Counted from the stretch's first letter, positions 1-9,586 are shown. The stretch: DNA of 38,288 bases from Microbacteriaceae bacterium PS02070 (GCA_029959865.1 JASCPE010000010.1:1-38288); one strand, 5' to 3'. Notes: a model not told the origin generated them from the sequence alone. Translations and numbers: made by a program.

Positions 1-14
1 CGGGGGGCCGCAGC

Positions 15-28
15 GGTGCCGCGGCACC
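15..28. terminator. 14-bp perfect palindrome after the YHS gene
   Basis: GGTGCCGCGGCACC is its own reverse complement and lies 16 bases past the stop of the minus-strand YHS gene. It is probably the terminator hairpin of the copper operon. No T tract follows it before the window edge, so the role is inferred from position and symmetry only. Confidence 0.4.
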
Positions 29-43
29 CCGCACGCTGGTGGA

Positions 44-295
44 TTACGCCATGTTGGCGGCGTACTTGGCCGGATCCGAATCGAACGCGGGGCCGCAGCC
101 GGCGCAGCAGAAGTAGTAGCGCTCGCCGTCGAAGTCGCGGTAGAGGCCGGCGGCTTCGGCGGTCTTCTTGCTGACCGGGGTTCCGACCATGACCGGGCAG
201 GTGGTCATGTCATCGGCTCCCCCGCCGAGCAGGTTCTCGCGTCCACCGTTCTCGGCGGCGGGGTTAGTCTCGTTCGTGCTGCAGCAGCTGCTCAT
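44..295 (-). CDS. YHS-domain metal-binding protein of the copper operon
   Basis: An 83-residue protein. The N-terminus has a Cys pair (MSSCC), followed by a flexible Gly/Asn-rich linker. The C-terminal half is a YHS domain: TCPVM near residue 32, then YYFCCAGCGPAF and a final DPAKYAANMA. YHS domains bind transition metals through these Cys and are often found with copper P-type ATPases, so a role in copper binding or delivery is likely but inferred. It is the last gene of the copZ-copA transcript, 53 bases after copA. I chose the ATG at 295 because AAGAAGGAAC precedes it. An in-frame GTG at 352 overlapping the copA stop would add 19 residues and cannot be excluded. Confidence 0.75.
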   Translation of the reverse strand: MSSCCSTNETNPAAENGGRENLLGGGADDMTTCPVMVGTPVSKKTAEAAGLYRDFDGERYYFCCAGCGPAFDSDPAKYAANMA

Positions 296-348
296 TCTCT
301 GGTGTTCCTTCTTTGTTGGATTCGTGTGGATGGGTGGGTTCTCGTTCG

Positions 349-2619
349 TCACTTCGTGGCGACGCTCTTGAACCCGCGCAGGCGGAGGCTGTTGCCGACG
401 ACGAAGACGCTGGAGAACGCCATCGCCGCGCCTGCGAGCATGGGGTTGAGCATGCCCAGCGCTGCGACCGGGATCGCGGCGGTGTTGTAGGCGAATGCCC
501 AGAACAGGTTGGTCTTGATCGTCGACAGGGTCTTACGGGACAGACGGATCGCGTCGACCGCGGCCCGCAGATCACCGCGGACCAGGGTGATGTCGGAGGC
601 CTCGATCGCGACGTCGGTGCCGGTGCCCATCGCCAGGCCCAGGTCGGCCTGCGCGAGCGCGGGGGCGTCGTTGACGCCGTCGCCGACCATCGCGACGATC
701 TTGCCCTCGGATTGAAGACGGGTGACGACGTCGACCTTGTCCTTGGGCAGCACCTCGGCGATAACCTCCTCGATGCCGACCTCGGCGGCGATCTGGCGGG
801 CCACGGCCTCATTGTCACCGGTGAGCAGCACCGGGGTCAGGCCGATCTCCTTGAGCCCGCGGATCGCCTCTGCGCTCGTGGGCTTGACGGTGTCGGCGAC
901 GACGAGGATGCCGCGCGCAGCACCGTCCCAGCCGATCGCGACGACCGTCTTGCCTTCACCCTCGGCCTGAGCCTTCGCCTGTGCGACCTCCGGAGAGAGC
1001 TTCTGCGACCAATCGGCCAGCAGCGATTCGCGTCCGACGACGACCGGGGTGCCCTCGACGATGCCCTGCACGCCCTTGCCCTCGACATTGGCGAAGTCTT
1101 CTGGCGTGGGCAGCTGGCCGACTTCCTGGGTGGCGCCCTTGGCGATCGCCTGAGCGATCGGGTGCTCCGAGGAGTCCTCCAGCGCACCCGCGAGGCGCAG
1201 CAGCTCGGCACGGTCCACACCGGCTTCGGTGATCACATCGGTAAGGGTCATCTTGCCGCTGGTGACGGTACCGGTCTTGTCGAGCACGACGGTATCGACC
1301 TTGCGGGTGGACTCCAGCACCTCCGGGCCCTTGATGAGGATGCCCATCTGCGCCCCGCGGCCGGTGCCGACGAGCAGCGCGGTCGGAGTCGCGAGCCCGA
1401 GCGCGCAGGGGCACGCGATGACGAGCACGGCGACCGCTGCGGTGAACGCGGCGGCGACGGGGAATCCGCCTCCCAGCCAGGCGCCGAGGGTGATGAACGC
1501 GACGACGATGACGATCGGCACGAACACGCCGGAGATCTTGTCGGCCAGACGCTGCACCTCGGCCTTGCCAGTCTGCGCGTCCTCGACGAGCTTCGCCATC
1601 TGCGCAAGCTGCGTGTCCGAGCCGACACGGGTCGCCCGCACGACAAGGCGGCCGCCCGCGTTGACGGTGGCACCGGTGACCGAGTCGCCCTCGCGGACCT
1701 CGACCGGTACGGACTCGCCGGTGAGCATGGAGGCGTCCACCGCGGAGGAGCCGGAGGTCACGATGCCGTCGGTGGCGATCTTCTCGCCCGGACGAACGAT
1801 GAACTCGTCGCCGACCTGGAGGTCAGAGGTGGGGATCTTCACCTCAACGCCGTCGCGGAGCACGGCGACTTCCTTCGCGCCGAGCTCCAGGAGGGCGCGC
1901 AGCGCGGCCCCGGCCTGGCGCTTGGAGCGCTTCTCGAAGTAGCGGCCGGCGAGGATAAACATCGTCACGCCCGCGCCAACTTCGAGATAGATGTTCGCCG
2001 CGCCATCCGAGGGAGCGATCGTGAACTCGAACGGGTGCGTCATCCCGGGTGTGCCAGCGGTTCCGAAGAATAGTGCGTAGACGGACCACAGCAGTGCGAC
2101 CGAGGTGCCCATCGAGATGAGTGTGTCCATCGTCGCGGTGCCGTGCTTGAGGTTCGTCCATGCGGCCTTGTGGAACGGCCAGGCTGCCCAGATGATCACC
2201 GGGGCGGCAAGCGCGAGCGAGGCCCACTGCCAATATACGAACTGCAGTGCGGGGATCATGGCCATGGCGATCACGGGAACCGTGAGCACAATGGCGCCGA
2301 CTAGCCGATGGCGCAGCGAGGTGAGCTCAGTGTCTTCCTCCTCCCCGGCCTCGGTCTCCGACGTGTTCGCCGTGGTGTCCTTGGGCTTGGGCAGCGCAGC
2401 CGTGTAGCCGGTCTTCTCGACCTCGGCGACCAGCAGTGCCGGATCGTAGCCGGCAGGCACGGTGACCTTGGCCTTCTCCGTGGCGTAGTTGACCGTGGCC
2501 GCGACGCCGTCGAGCTTGTTCAGCTTCTTCTCGATCCGGTTCGCACAGGAGGCGCAGGTCATCCCGCCGATCTCCAGCTCGATGTCCGGCCCACCGGTGG
2601 GGGGCGCTGATGTGCTCAT
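349..2619 (-). CDS. copA: Copper-translocating P1B-type ATPase
   Basis: A 756-residue membrane pump of the family that exports Cu(I) with ATP hydrolysis. One N-terminal heavy-metal-associated domain carries MTCASC at residues 20-25. It is followed by an acidic linker (about 85-98) and the usual membrane helices. The A-domain TGES is at 300-303, the transport-site CPC at 403-405, the phosphorylation motif DKTGT at 447-451, the HP motif at 486-487 and GDGVNDAP at 646-653. All key residues are present and the length is normal. The ATG at 2619 was chosen over an upstream in-frame GTG because AGAAGGAAGAG lies just before it. It follows the copper-binding membrane protein gene by 46 bases and precedes the YHS gene, in one operon with copZ. 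Confidence 0.95.
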   Translation of the reverse strand: MSTSAPPTGGPDIELEIGGMTCASCANRIEKKLNKLDGVAATVNYATEKAKVTVPAGYDPALLVAEVEKTGYTAALPKPKDTTANTSETEAGEEEDTELTSLRHRLVGAIVLTVPVIAMAMIPALQFVYWQWASLALAAPVIIWAAWPFHKAAWTNLKHGTATMDTLISMGTSVALLWSVYALFFGTAGTPGMTHPFEFTIAPSDGAANIYLEVGAGVTMFILAGRYFEKRSKRQAGAALRALLELGAKEVAVLRDGVEVKIPTSDLQVGDEFIVRPGEKIATDGIVTSGSSAVDASMLTGESVPVEVREGDSVTGATVNAGGRLVVRATRVGSDTQLAQMAKLVEDAQTGKAEVQRLADKISGVFVPIVIVVAFITLGAWLGGGFPVAAAFTAAVAVLVIACPCALGLATPTALLVGTGRGAQMGILIKGPEVLESTRKVDTVVLDKTGTVTSGKMTLTDVITEAGVDRAELLRLAGALEDSSEHPIAQAIAKGATQEVGQLPTPEDFANVEGKGVQGIVEGTPVVVGRESLLADWSQKLSPEVAQAKAQAEGEGKTVVAIGWDGAARGILVVADTVKPTSAEAIRGLKEIGLTPVLLTGDNEAVARQIAAEVGIEEVIAEVLPKDKVDVVTRLQSEGKIVAMVGDGVNDAPALAQADLGLAMGTGTDVAIEASDITLVRGDLRAAVDAIRLSRKTLSTIKTNLFWAFAYNTAAIPVAALGMLNPMLAGAAMAFSSVFVVGNSLRLRGFKSVATK

Positions 2620-2665
2620 CCTCTTCCTTCTCTCTTCAGCTCTCGTGCGACGCCAGTCCCTGCGG

Positions 2666-3607
2666 TCAGTGGCCGTCGGTATGCGAATCGTCTGTCTGCG
2701 AGCCGTCACCATGCTTGGCGTCGATCACGAACTCGGCGGTGTGCACCTGCCCGTCGACCTGGAAGTCCAGGTAGAGCAGGTAGCGGTCGGCGGTCGGGGC
2801 CTCCGCTGCGAATCCGATCTCGGGTCCGGCCGTGTCCCCGGCCTGGGGCTCGTCGCCCTCGGCGTGGACGTGCAGGTAGGCGAGGTCGCCTTCGCGCAGC
2901 GCCACCAGGTGACCGAACGCGCCCAGGTAGGGCTCCAGCGTGGTCACCGGCTCCCCGTCGCGCTCGACCGAGATGGTGAGCTCGCTTGAGGTGCCCGCAG
3001 TGAGGTCGCCGTTCAGGGAGACGGTGTATCCGTCGACCTCGTCGGTGATCTGAGCCTCGGTCTCGACGGGGGTGAAGTCGCCCGCCACCTCGACGGCGCG
3101 AGTCAGGGTGATGCCTTCGGCTCCCTCGCCCGCGGGTGTGAAGTCAGCGTACACGCGGTAGGTGCCGGCTTCGTCCCAGGTCCACGGCACCGACCAAGTG
3201 CCTGTGCTCGTGTCGAGTTCGGGGTGCACGTGCTGGAAACCGGTACCATCGGTGCGAACGGCGATCAGATGCAGGTCCTTCTCGTGTGCGGTGGTGTACT
3301 CGGTCACCGCTTCGCCAGACTCGTCGAGGATCTGGAAGCTCAGCTTTCCATCCTCGCCTGCAGCCGTGGGAGCCTGGACCGGGGAGAGCACGAAGCCGTC
3401 CGCGCTTGCGGAGACCCCGTTCAGAGCGGGCTCCGCAGTTTCCTGCGCAGCGCCGCCGTGCCCTTCACCGTGTGTGTTCACGTCACTTCCTTCTGCCCAT
3501 GCTGCTACGAAGCTGTCGGGAATGACGGCGCCGGCGAGGCCGAAGGCCCCGCCGAACGCCACCACCAACCCGGCCCCGTAGAGCGCGAGCCGTCCTCCGG
3601 CCTTCAT
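2666..3607 (-). CDS. His-rich membrane-anchored protein of the copper operon
   Basis: A 313-residue protein with an N-terminal hydrophobic segment (about residues 7-27) and an exported, acidic, beta-rich body. Two similar blocks are visible: [19 protein letters not shown] and [20 protein letters not shown], both of the form HL-x-A-x-R followed by HVH. The tail is His-rich (KHGDG, DSHTDGH). Its place between copZ and copA suggests extracytoplasmic copper binding. I do not recognise a named family, and the function is inferred. Its ATG shares one base with the copZ stop (TGATG), so translation is probably coupled. An open frame continues far upstream through copZ but is not the gene. Confidence 0.75.
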   Translation of the reverse strand: MKAGGRLALYGAGLVVAFGGAFGLAGAVIPDSFVAAWAEGSDVNTHGEGHGGAAQETAEPALNGVSASADGFVLSPVQAPTAAGEDGKLSFQILDESGEAVTEYTTAHEKDLHLIAVRTDGTGFQHVHPELDTSTGTWSVPWTWDEAGTYRVYADFTPAGEGAEGITLTRAVEVAGDFTPVETEAQITDEVDGYTVSLNGDLTAGTSSELTISVERDGEPVTTLEPYLGAFGHLVALREGDLAYLHVHAEGDEPQAGDTAGPEIGFAAEAPTADRYLLYLDFQVDGQVHTAEFVIDAKHGDGSQTDDSHTDGH

Positions 3608-3816
3608 CAGACGCGCACCGCCGAGTAGCCGGCCTCCTCGACCGCCGCGAGGACCTTGGCATCGTCGATCTCGCCCTCGGAGGTGACGTTGAGCTTGCCG
3701 GTCTGCGCGCTGACCTGGATGTCCTGGACGCCGGGGATCTCGCCGACCTCCTCGCGGATCGACATCTCGCAGTGCCCGCAGGTCATGCCCGTCACCTGGT
3801 AATCGTTCGAAGCCAT
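3607..3816 (-). CDS. copZ: Copper chaperone, heavy-metal-associated domain
   Basis: A 69-residue protein consisting of a single HMA fold with GMTCGHC at residues 10-16, the Cu(I)-binding CxxC motif. Proteins of this kind carry Cu(I) in the cytosol to the CopA pump or to a copper regulator. AAGGAGG lies 7 bases before the ATG. It is the first gene of the operon, directly downstream of the promoter with two CsoR-like inverted repeats. Confidence 0.92.
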   Translation of the reverse strand: MASNDYQVTGMTCGHCEMSIREEVGEIPGVQDIQVSAQTGKLNVTSEGEIDDAKVLAAVEEAGYSAVRV

Positions 3817-3840
3817 CAGGTATCCTCCTTCTATGCAGTA

Positions 3841-3891
3841 GTACCCCTACCGGGTACGTGTACAAGTCAACGGTATACCCCTGGCAGGTAT
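3841..3891 (-). promoter_or_regulatory. Copper-operon promoter with two CsoR-like operators
   Basis: Two inverted repeats lie upstream of copZ. GTACCC-5-GGGTAC is at 3841-3857, and ATACC-7-GGTAT is at 3875-3891. Both resemble the G/C-centred TACCCC...GGGGTA sites bound by CsoR-family copper sensors. A TTGACT -35-like hexamer lies between them at 3864-3869 on the minus strand. The first repeat would cover the -10 region, fitting repression relieved by Cu(I). The regulator itself is not encoded in the window. Confidence 0.55.
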
Positions 3892-3914
3892 TCCGCAAGA
3901 AGGGAGGCGATCGT

Positions 3915-4031
3915 GTGAGCCGCATCGCAGATGTGCTGCGGGCAATGGTTGGAGCGTCCGAGGTGAGCCTCGTGGCGCAACGATGCTGCGGGGCGACCCG
4001 CTGGGCGGTGTCGCTGCGCGTCGGAGAGTAG
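3915..4031 (+). CDS. Possible 38-residue small protein
   Basis: A GTG-started frame encodes VSRIADVLRAMVGASEVS... and ends at a TAG. It has a Cys pair at residues 24-25. GGGAGG sits about 8 bases before the GTG, a convincing ribosome site. It runs divergently from copZ, the position where a copper regulator is often found. The protein does not look like CsoR and is too short for an HTH regulator, so it may be a remnant or a small metal-binding peptide. No function can be assigned. Confidence 0.35.
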   Translation: MSRIADVLRAMVGASEVSLVAQRCCGATRWAVSLRVGE

Positions 4032-4188
4032 TGAGCCCCGGCCTTATGAGAACCGTGGACTGCCTTGCCGCGTCGGCGAAGGCAGTGACGACCGGTACGG
4101 GCCGGACACCCACCAAACGCCGATCAGTCGCTGGTGCTCATGGTACGAAGCCGGCCGTGCCAACTGGATTCGCAGGCGTTCGAGATTG

Positions 4189-5166
4189 GTGAGTGGATCA
4201 GACGAATCCCAGCTGGAGTGCGCAGTTACGCCGGAGACAGTTAGCGGCTCCTGTGCTGCGCATTGGCATATCCCTCTGGTCGCGGACACACGCACGATGC
4301 ATAGGCCTGTCGGTCCGATGGTCTACGACTGCCTCAAGATCGTGTTCATCCGATCGGGATCGGCGATCATGTTCAGCGAGTTCGGTCGTCAGGCAGTCAA
4401 CGTCGGTGACGCAATTCTCCTTGGCCCGAACGTGCTGTTCAGCAGCGAGCCCGAAGAACTCGTCACGTTCACCTCGATCTACGTCGATACCGATTTCGCT
4501 CTCGATCAGTTCTTCTGGCAGCACTCTGCGGTGCTGCATGACCGGCTTGAAGCGCCCAGCTTCGCGGAGAAGGTCTACTCTGAACCTGCGCAGATCCTGC
4601 GGCTCGGCAGAGATCGGGCCGGGATGGTTGTGCCGTGGCTGGACGAGATGGTGGCCCTCAGCGTTGAGGAGCAATTCCGAGAGAGATTCAATCGACTCCA
4701 GGCACTCTGGTTCGCCGTCATGGATGTGCTCGGACCATTCATCCGCGTCTCGCCTGTGAGGCTGACACCGTTGCAGCGGGCGCGCTCGCGTCCGGTGCTG
4801 CCGCGCAGTCGTCGGTTTGCTCCACTGCGTCGTGAATCGCTGCTCGCTCGTGAAGCTCTCCACGAGAACATCGCACATCCATGGACGCTTGGTGAGCTGG
4901 CCGAGACTGTGCGGTTGTCCCCGCAGCAGCTGACTCGCGTGTTCGCTGAGGCGTTCGGGAAGACCCCGATCGCCTATCTGACGATGCTGCGTGTTCAGGA
5001 GATGGCCCGGCTGCTGCGCGAAACCGATCTCCCCGTTGCCCGCGTCGGCCGGCGGGTCGGGTGGTCGAGCCGGTCGCGGGCGACGGAGGCGTTCATCGAG
5101 CACATCGGGCTCAGCCCGAGCCGCTATCGGGCCATGCGCCCCGTTGGTGAAGAACGCCCGCTGTAG
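4189..5166 (+). CDS. AraC-family transcriptional regulator
   Basis: About 325 residues. The N-terminal part (about 1-200) resembles a cupin-like or effector-binding region of AraC regulators. The C-terminal 100 residues form the two-helix-turn-helix AraC DNA-binding domain: HENIAHPWTLGELAETVRLS, then FGKTPIAYLTMLRVQEMARLL, then the second helix pair ending GLSPSRYR. It probably controls the conjugative element genes that follow. This is an inference from position, as the ligand is unknown. No clear ribosome site is seen. The GTG at 4189 is a choice over TTG at 4186. Confidence 0.8.
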   Translation: MSGSDESQLECAVTPETVSGSCAAHWHIPLVADTRTMHRPVGPMVYDCLKIVFIRSGSAIMFSEFGRQAVNVGDAILLGPNVLFSSEPEELVTFTSIYVDTDFALDQFFWQHSAVLHDRLEAPSFAEKVYSEPAQILRLGRDRAGMVVPWLDEMVALSVEEQFRERFNRLQALWFAVMDVLGPFIRVSPVRLTPLQRARSRPVLPRSRRFAPLRRESLLAREALHENIAHPWTLGELAETVRLSPQQLTRVFAEAFGKTPIAYLTMLRVQEMARLLRETDLPVARVGRRVGWSSRSRATEAFIEHIGLSPSRYRAMRPVGEERPL

Positions 5167-5412
5167 GGGCAGTCGCGTCCGGGAAATCATCACTTCGTCC
5201 GGCGTCCGACCGTACTTGACCTCCGCTCGCCCAGTAGGAGAGCCGTCGCTGGTAGTCCAGTGAGTCCACGTCAGGTGCCGCCGCGTTCCTGATGGCCAAC
5301 ATACCGATCCTGTCGTTCGCTGACCGTCTGACTCGCCGGATGCGCCTGGCGCACCTCGCTGGTGCAGGGTCTGCCGCTTCTACGCGGTGGCCTGCCGAGA
5401 GGAGGCCGGACG

Positions 5413-6501
5413 ATGGCGACGAGGGAAGAGGCCCGCCAGAAGCGGGAAGCGAGGCTCGATGAGCTCCACGAGACGCTGACCGGCGCGGTCGAGCAGCTCA
5501 TCACGGGCGAGGACTGGGCCGACGCGCTGAGGTTCGCCGCCCGGTTCCGGTCACGGTCGTTCAACAACACGCTTCTCATCTGGAAACAGCACGAGGCGAA
5601 CTATGCGGCCGGGAAAGTGGCCTCGCCGTTCCCGACCTATGTGGCCGGCGCCGGGCAGTGGCAGAAGATGGGTCGGCACATCCTCAAAGGCCAGAAGCAC
5701 TACGGCATCCTCGCTCCGTTCAAGGCACGGTTCGCCACGGCGACACCGAAGGACCCTGACTCCTGGCGGCGCCTGGGCCGGTATGAGAAGCCCAAGCCCG
5801 GCGAGGCCGTCCGCACACGCATGGTCGGTGTGGTCCCCGCGCGGGTCTTCGATGTCGCCCAGACCGGCGGCGACCCGATACCCAAGGCACCGGAACCGAC
5901 GCTGCTGCAAGGCGAAGCGCCCGAGGGGTTGTGGGAGGGACTGGCCGGGCAGGTGCAGGCCGCCGGGTATGAGCTGATGCGTGTGCCGCATGAGGGCATG
6001 ATCGACGGCGCGAACGGACGGACCAACTTCACCGACCGATCGGTTGCGGTGCGGGAGAACATGGACGCCGCCTCCCAGGTCAAGACGCTGGCTCATGAGC
6101 TCGGGCATGTGCTGATGCACAGCCCCGACCAGGAGGAGGCTCGCCAGCATCGTGGGATCGCGGAGGTCGAAGCCGAGTCCGTCGCGCTCATGGTCGGCGC
6201 CGCTCATGGAATGGACACCAGCGACTACACGATCCCGTACGTGTCGGGGTGGGCGGCAACGGTCGATGGCACAGAGCCGGTCGAAGTCGTCAAGGCCACC
6301 GGGGAGCGGGTACGTCGGGTAGCGATCGACATCCTCGATGGTCTCGACACTGTTCGACTGCCCGACGGCACCCCACCCGGTCTGGCCAAGGACGGCCCAG
6401 CTCGCACCAGCGCGGGCCGCGAGCGGACACTCCAGCAGAGTGCAGGGCCCGATACGGCGAGACGCCCGGCCTCGACAGCCCGGCCGGAGCGGAGGCTGTG
6501 A
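5413..6501 (+). CDS. ArdC-like antirestriction protein with HELGH metallopeptidase motif
   Basis: A 362-residue protein. The N-terminal region (about 1-150) resembles the ArdC single-strand DNA-binding domain, with FNNTLLIWKQ near 50 and GQWQKMGRHILKGQKHYGI around 81-99. The middle has a zinc-peptidase motif, HELGH at 228-232, with a downstream EVEAES that may supply the third ligand. ArdC-type proteins protect incoming conjugative DNA from host restriction, which fits the first position in the element's leading gene set. GGAGG lies at 5401-5405 before the ATG. It overlaps the next gene by one base (TGATG). The Arg/Pro-rich C-terminal tail is likely disordered. Confidence 0.85.
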   Translation: MATREEARQKREARLDELHETLTGAVEQLITGEDWADALRFAARFRSRSFNNTLLIWKQHEANYAAGKVASPFPTYVAGAGQWQKMGRHILKGQKHYGILAPFKARFATATPKDPDSWRRLGRYEKPKPGEAVRTRMVGVVPARVFDVAQTGGDPIPKAPEPTLLQGEAPEGLWEGLAGQVQAAGYELMRVPHEGMIDGANGRTNFTDRSVAVRENMDAASQVKTLAHELGHVLMHSPDQEEARQHRGIAEVEAESVALMVGAAHGMDTSDYTIPYVSGWAATVDGTEPVEVVKATGERVRRVAIDILDGLDTVRLPDGTPPGLAKDGPARTSAGRERTLQQSAGPDTARRPASTARPERRL

Positions 6502-7439
6502 TGGCCAGCCGGCGAGGATTCATCTGGGCGGTGCAGCAGATCGATGCGACGACGCCGCTACCGGAGGCAGCCGTCATCTTCGCTCGCGCCGGGGTGCCGG
6601 TGTTCCCGTGCGCACCGGGCGGCAAGCAGCCCGTCACCGGGCAGGGGTTCAAGAACGCGACCACGGATCTGGCCCAGGTGCAGGCCTGGTGGCACCGTTT
6701 CCCGGCCGCGAACATCGGGATGCCCACGGGTGCCGCCTCGGGGGCGGTGGTCGTGGACGTTGATGTCCATGGCCCTGTCAACGGCTACGACGCGCTCAAC
6801 CGCGCCGACCGGGCCGGACTGGTGTCGGGGTGGGGGCTGGCCGCACGTTCTGCCTCGGGCGGCCTGCATCTGTACTTCCCGGCCACCGAGGGCGTGGAGC
6901 AGCGCTCGTGGCAGGCGGGGCGGGCAGCGATCGACTTTCGCGGTGATGGCGGCTACATCATCGTCCCACCCTCGCGACGTGCCGTCGGTGGCACCGAGGC
7001 GGTCTATCGGGTCGAGAGGATCAATCCCGGCCGGGTCTCGACGGTGGATGCCCAAGCCCTGCGTGACTTCCTCGATCCGAAGCCACCGCCGCGGCCCCGT
7101 CCCGCAGGGCTTGCGGCAAATCCGAGCGAGGCAGCGGGACGGCTGGCCGGCTGGGCTGCTCGGGTACCCGAGGGGCAACGCAACTCAGGTGTGTTCTGGG
7201 CCGCGTGCAAGATGGCCGAGAACGGCGTGGACCCCTCTGTTGCGGCCGGCACGTTGACCGAGGCCACCGAGCAACCAGATTTCGATGCCCGCGAGATCGG
7301 CCGCATCGTCGTCAACGCCTACCACCGCGTCCACGCCACCACCCCGACGACTCGGACCGAGCAGTCGACAGGCCCACCGACCGTGGATCGTTGCCGTGTG
7401 GCGGCCTCGCGGGCTCCGACATCGCCACGGGGTCTGTGA
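6501..7439 (+). CDS. Bifunctional DNA primase/polymerase (prim-pol) protein
   Basis: A 312-residue protein with an archaeo-eukaryotic type prim-pol domain. Visible motifs are VFPCAPGGKQP near 35, then the acidic metal site VVVDVDVHG near 90, SGGLHLYFP near 120 and DFRGDGGYIIVPPS near 145. The C-terminal part (about 200-290) resembles the accessory helical region that follows prim-pol domains on plasmids. It is likely to prime replication of the transferred strand or of the circular element. The start overlaps the previous stop by one base, with GGAGG five bases ahead. Confidence 0.88.
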   Translation: MASRRGFIWAVQQIDATTPLPEAAVIFARAGVPVFPCAPGGKQPVTGQGFKNATTDLAQVQAWWHRFPAANIGMPTGAASGAVVVDVDVHGPVNGYDALNRADRAGLVSGWGLAARSASGGLHLYFPATEGVEQRSWQAGRAAIDFRGDGGYIIVPPSRRAVGGTEAVYRVERINPGRVSTVDAQALRDFLDPKPPPRPRPAGLAANPSEAAGRLAGWAARVPEGQRNSGVFWAACKMAENGVDPSVAAGTLTEATEQPDFDAREIGRIVVNAYHRVHATTPTTRTEQSTGPPTVDRCRVAASRAPTSPRGL

Positions 7440-8200
7440 TGGCCGAGGGCGTGAAGGGCCGGCGATCCGCCGTGGCAGCCGCCGCGGTCGGCAACGTCGT
7501 CATCGCGACCGGCGCGTTCTGGTTGTCCTACACCGCATTGGCCGATCTGGCGCAGCGCTCGGGCATCGCGGCCGGCCAGGCGTGGCTGTGGCCCATGCTC
7601 GTCGATGGTCTGATCGTGGTGGCCACGGTCGCCGTCGTCGCCCTCGACGGGCACACGACGGCCTGGTACGCCTGGGCACTGCTGATCGCCGGAGCCCTGG
7701 TGTCGGTCGCAGCCAACGCCACGCACGCGATCCTCGCCGCCGACACGAGCGTGCCCGGTCTCCTCGCGGCGCTGGTCTCGGCCGTCCCACCCCTGGTCGA
7801 GGTCGCCACCACACACCTGCTGGTCGTGCTCATGCGCTTCTCCCGCGCCACCGGCCAACGAGAGCCCGGCACCGATGCCGAAGCTCTGAACCCAGCTCAG
7901 GACGCGCACGCCCTGATAACCCGACCACCGCGGGCCGAGCGCGAGTCGCCGCCGGAGCCGCCGACGAGGCCTGTTGACCCCGCACCGGCGGGCCTTGCTC
8001 TCGTGGTGGACGAGCCCTCGGCGCAGGGCGAGCCTGCGCCTCGTCGTCTCCGAGCGGCACGACTGCGGGAGAAGGGCTGGTCGAACAAACAGATCGCCGC
8101 CGAGCTCGCCGTCCACCCCAGCACCATCGGCCGCTGGTTCACCGCCGCCGACGCAGACCATCCGGAAACCGACGAGAACACCCAGGAGGACCCATCATGA
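7439..8200 (+). CDS. DUF2637-type membrane protein with C-terminal helix-turn-helix
   Basis: A 253-residue protein. The first 130 residues hold about four membrane helices in the DUF2637 pattern (AFWLSYTALADLAQRSGI, WLWPMLVDGLIVVATVA, WALLIAGALVSVAANATHA). A Pro/Glu-rich linker follows. Residues of about 205-240 form a small helix-turn-helix (REKGWSNKQIAAELAVHPS, then TIGRWF). DUF2637 proteins are typical of actinobacterial conjugative elements and relate to plasmid spread proteins; the precise role is unknown. It overlaps the previous stop by one base (TGATG) and the next start by four (ATGA). Confidence 0.8.
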   Translation: MAEGVKGRRSAVAAAAVGNVVIATGAFWLSYTALADLAQRSGIAAGQAWLWPMLVDGLIVVATVAVVALDGHTTAWYAWALLIAGALVSVAANATHAILAADTSVPGLLAALVSAVPPLVEVATTHLLVVLMRFSRATGQREPGTDAEALNPAQDAHALITRPPRAERESPPEPPTRPVDPAPAGLALVVDEPSAQGEPAPRRLRAARLREKGWSNKQIAAELAVHPSTIGRWFTAADADHPETDENTQEDPS

Positions 8201-8622
8201 ACCCCGACACCCATCCCCAGCACCTGAGCCCACGGCATGCGCTTCGCCAGGGCCCGAGCACTCGTCATCGGGTCGATCCGAGTCCGAAGCAGCCGGACTC
8301 CTCGCCTGCTCCCGGCACACCCGAGGCGGTGCAGGCCGCCGACGTCGACCAGAACCGAACCGCCGCCGTGGGCGGGTCGCCACGGAACGCACGGCGCGGA
8401 CTGGAGTGGGTCCGTCCCACCGATCTGATCGCTCGCGGCTCGGCCACAATGGCCGGACGCGGGATCGACTTCCAGACCGAGCTGGCCCGTAAGGCCCGCG
8501 CACCGATGATCCGGGGACTTCACCGGGTGGGCGAGCGAGCCAAGCAGCTGCCACCGATCCAGGCGTTCGGACGCGGCCACGCCCACCGGGCGGCCACGCG
8601 CGACGCGGTCGGAAGGTCGTAG
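8197..8622 (+). CDS. Hypothetical conjugative-element protein
   Basis: A 141-residue Arg/Pro-rich basic protein with no family I recognise. The first half looks disordered. The second half may be helical (about residues 75-125, LIARGSATMAGRGIDFQTELARKA). It starts in an ATGA overlap with the DUF2637 gene, with AGGAGG 8 bases ahead, and is therefore likely a real translated gene co-expressed with its neighbours. Confidence 0.6.
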   Translation: MNPDTHPQHLSPRHALRQGPSTRHRVDPSPKQPDSSPAPGTPEAVQAADVDQNRTAAVGGSPRNARRGLEWVRPTDLIARGSATMAGRGIDFQTELARKARAPMIRGLHRVGERAKQLPPIQAFGRGHAHRAATRDAVGRS

Positions 8623-8710
8623 GCGGTGACCGGCCATGCGAAGACTAACCATCCCCGAGCGCCCGCTGAGGGCCCTCGTGCGCACCTGCCTCCCAGGAGG
8701 TGCCGCGATC

Positions 8711-9586
8711 ATGACCACACACACCACACGAACCGGCGAGCCGGAGGACTACACCACCAGCGAAGGGCTCCGTCGCCTGCTCATCCGGCTGCACGAGGGC
8801 GAGGCCGGCGCTTGGCAATCGGACCCTGTCGCTGCCGAGCTGATGGAGTACGCCGCCGAGAAGTACGCGGCCCTGGCCCACAAGCACGGGCTGGACAAGT
8901 GGGAGGCCGCATCGGCGGCGTTCGACGTGATGCGCAGCAAGGCCGCCCGCACCGCGTGCGATCCGTGGGGCGTGATCACGCACGCGGTGCGGATCACCTG
9001 CATCGCCGAGGAACGCGCCGCCGGGCTGCTGTGCTCGGTGCATCAGGCTCGCCGCCCGACGTTCTCGCGCTTCCACGACGCCGAACGCATCTCGGACCGG
9101 GAGAACCCGCTGACGGACTATCGTCCCGAGTTCCAGGTCACCGACCCCTATCCCACCGATCCGGTGACGCTGCACTACGGCGGCGAGGCCACGATTCGGG
9201 CGTACACCTCGGCGACCAGCGCCGTCGAAGACGCGATCGCGCTGTTCGCCATGTTGGGCTGGCCGCCGGACACGGCGCGTGCTGCCGTGGAGCACGTCAG
9301 CTCCGAGCTGGCACGAATCGGATCGCGCAAGAGCGCGTTCGAGGCGCTGCGCCGTGACAAGTACTCCCGTGCTCTTCTGGACTTGTCGGCGTGGTCCTGG
9401 CTGTCGGTGATCAAGACGCTGCTGGGACACCCGAACCCGGCCTATGCGGCCACCAGCCTGGGCAAGGGCCTTCTGCTGCGGCTGGTGATCGGCGAGAACC
9501 TGTCGATGCTGCTGCTCGATGACGACCTGGTGCTCACGATCAGCGTGGCCGCACCGAGTCTGAGGTGGCGCGATGGGCTCGCGTGA
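8711..9586 (+). CDS. Hypothetical conserved element protein, sigma-factor-like N-terminal helices
   Basis: A 291-residue protein, largely helical, with no signal or membrane segment. The stretch EYAAEKYAALAHKHGLDKW...ACDPWGVITHAVRI (about residues 40-95) resembles the helical pattern of sigma-70 region 2. This is only a resemblance, and the region 4 HTH is not evident. GGAGG in AGGAGGTG lies about 9 bases before the ATG at 8711; an in-frame upstream extension to 8636 lacks such a site. It overlaps the ParB-like gene by 14 bases, which suggests coupled translation. Confidence 0.65.
   Translation: MTTHTTRTGEPEDYTTSEGLRRLLIRLHEGEAGAWQSDPVAAELMEYAAEKYAALAHKHGLDKWEAASAAFDVMRSKAARTACDPWGVITHAVRITCIAEERAAGLLCSVHQARRPTFSRFHDAERISDRENPLTDYRPEFQVTDPYPTDPVTLHYGGEATIRAYTSATSAVEDAIALFAMLGWPPDTARAAVEHVSSELARIGSRKSAFEALRRDKYSRALLDLSAWSWLSVIKTLLGHPNPAYAATSLGKGLLLRLVIGENLSMLLLDDDLVLTISVAAPSLRWRDGLA

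Noticed and set aside
313..2073. Long 586-codon plus-strand open frame opposite copA
   Set aside because: It is the antisense shadow of copA. It has Arg/Gly/Asp-rich composition, no domain, and the copA frame has every catalytic motif.
5167..5412. Left attachment site or tRNA fragment before the antirestriction gene
   Set aside because: No match to any part of tRNA-Lys or other tRNA was found by reading this gap. The left end must be elsewhere.
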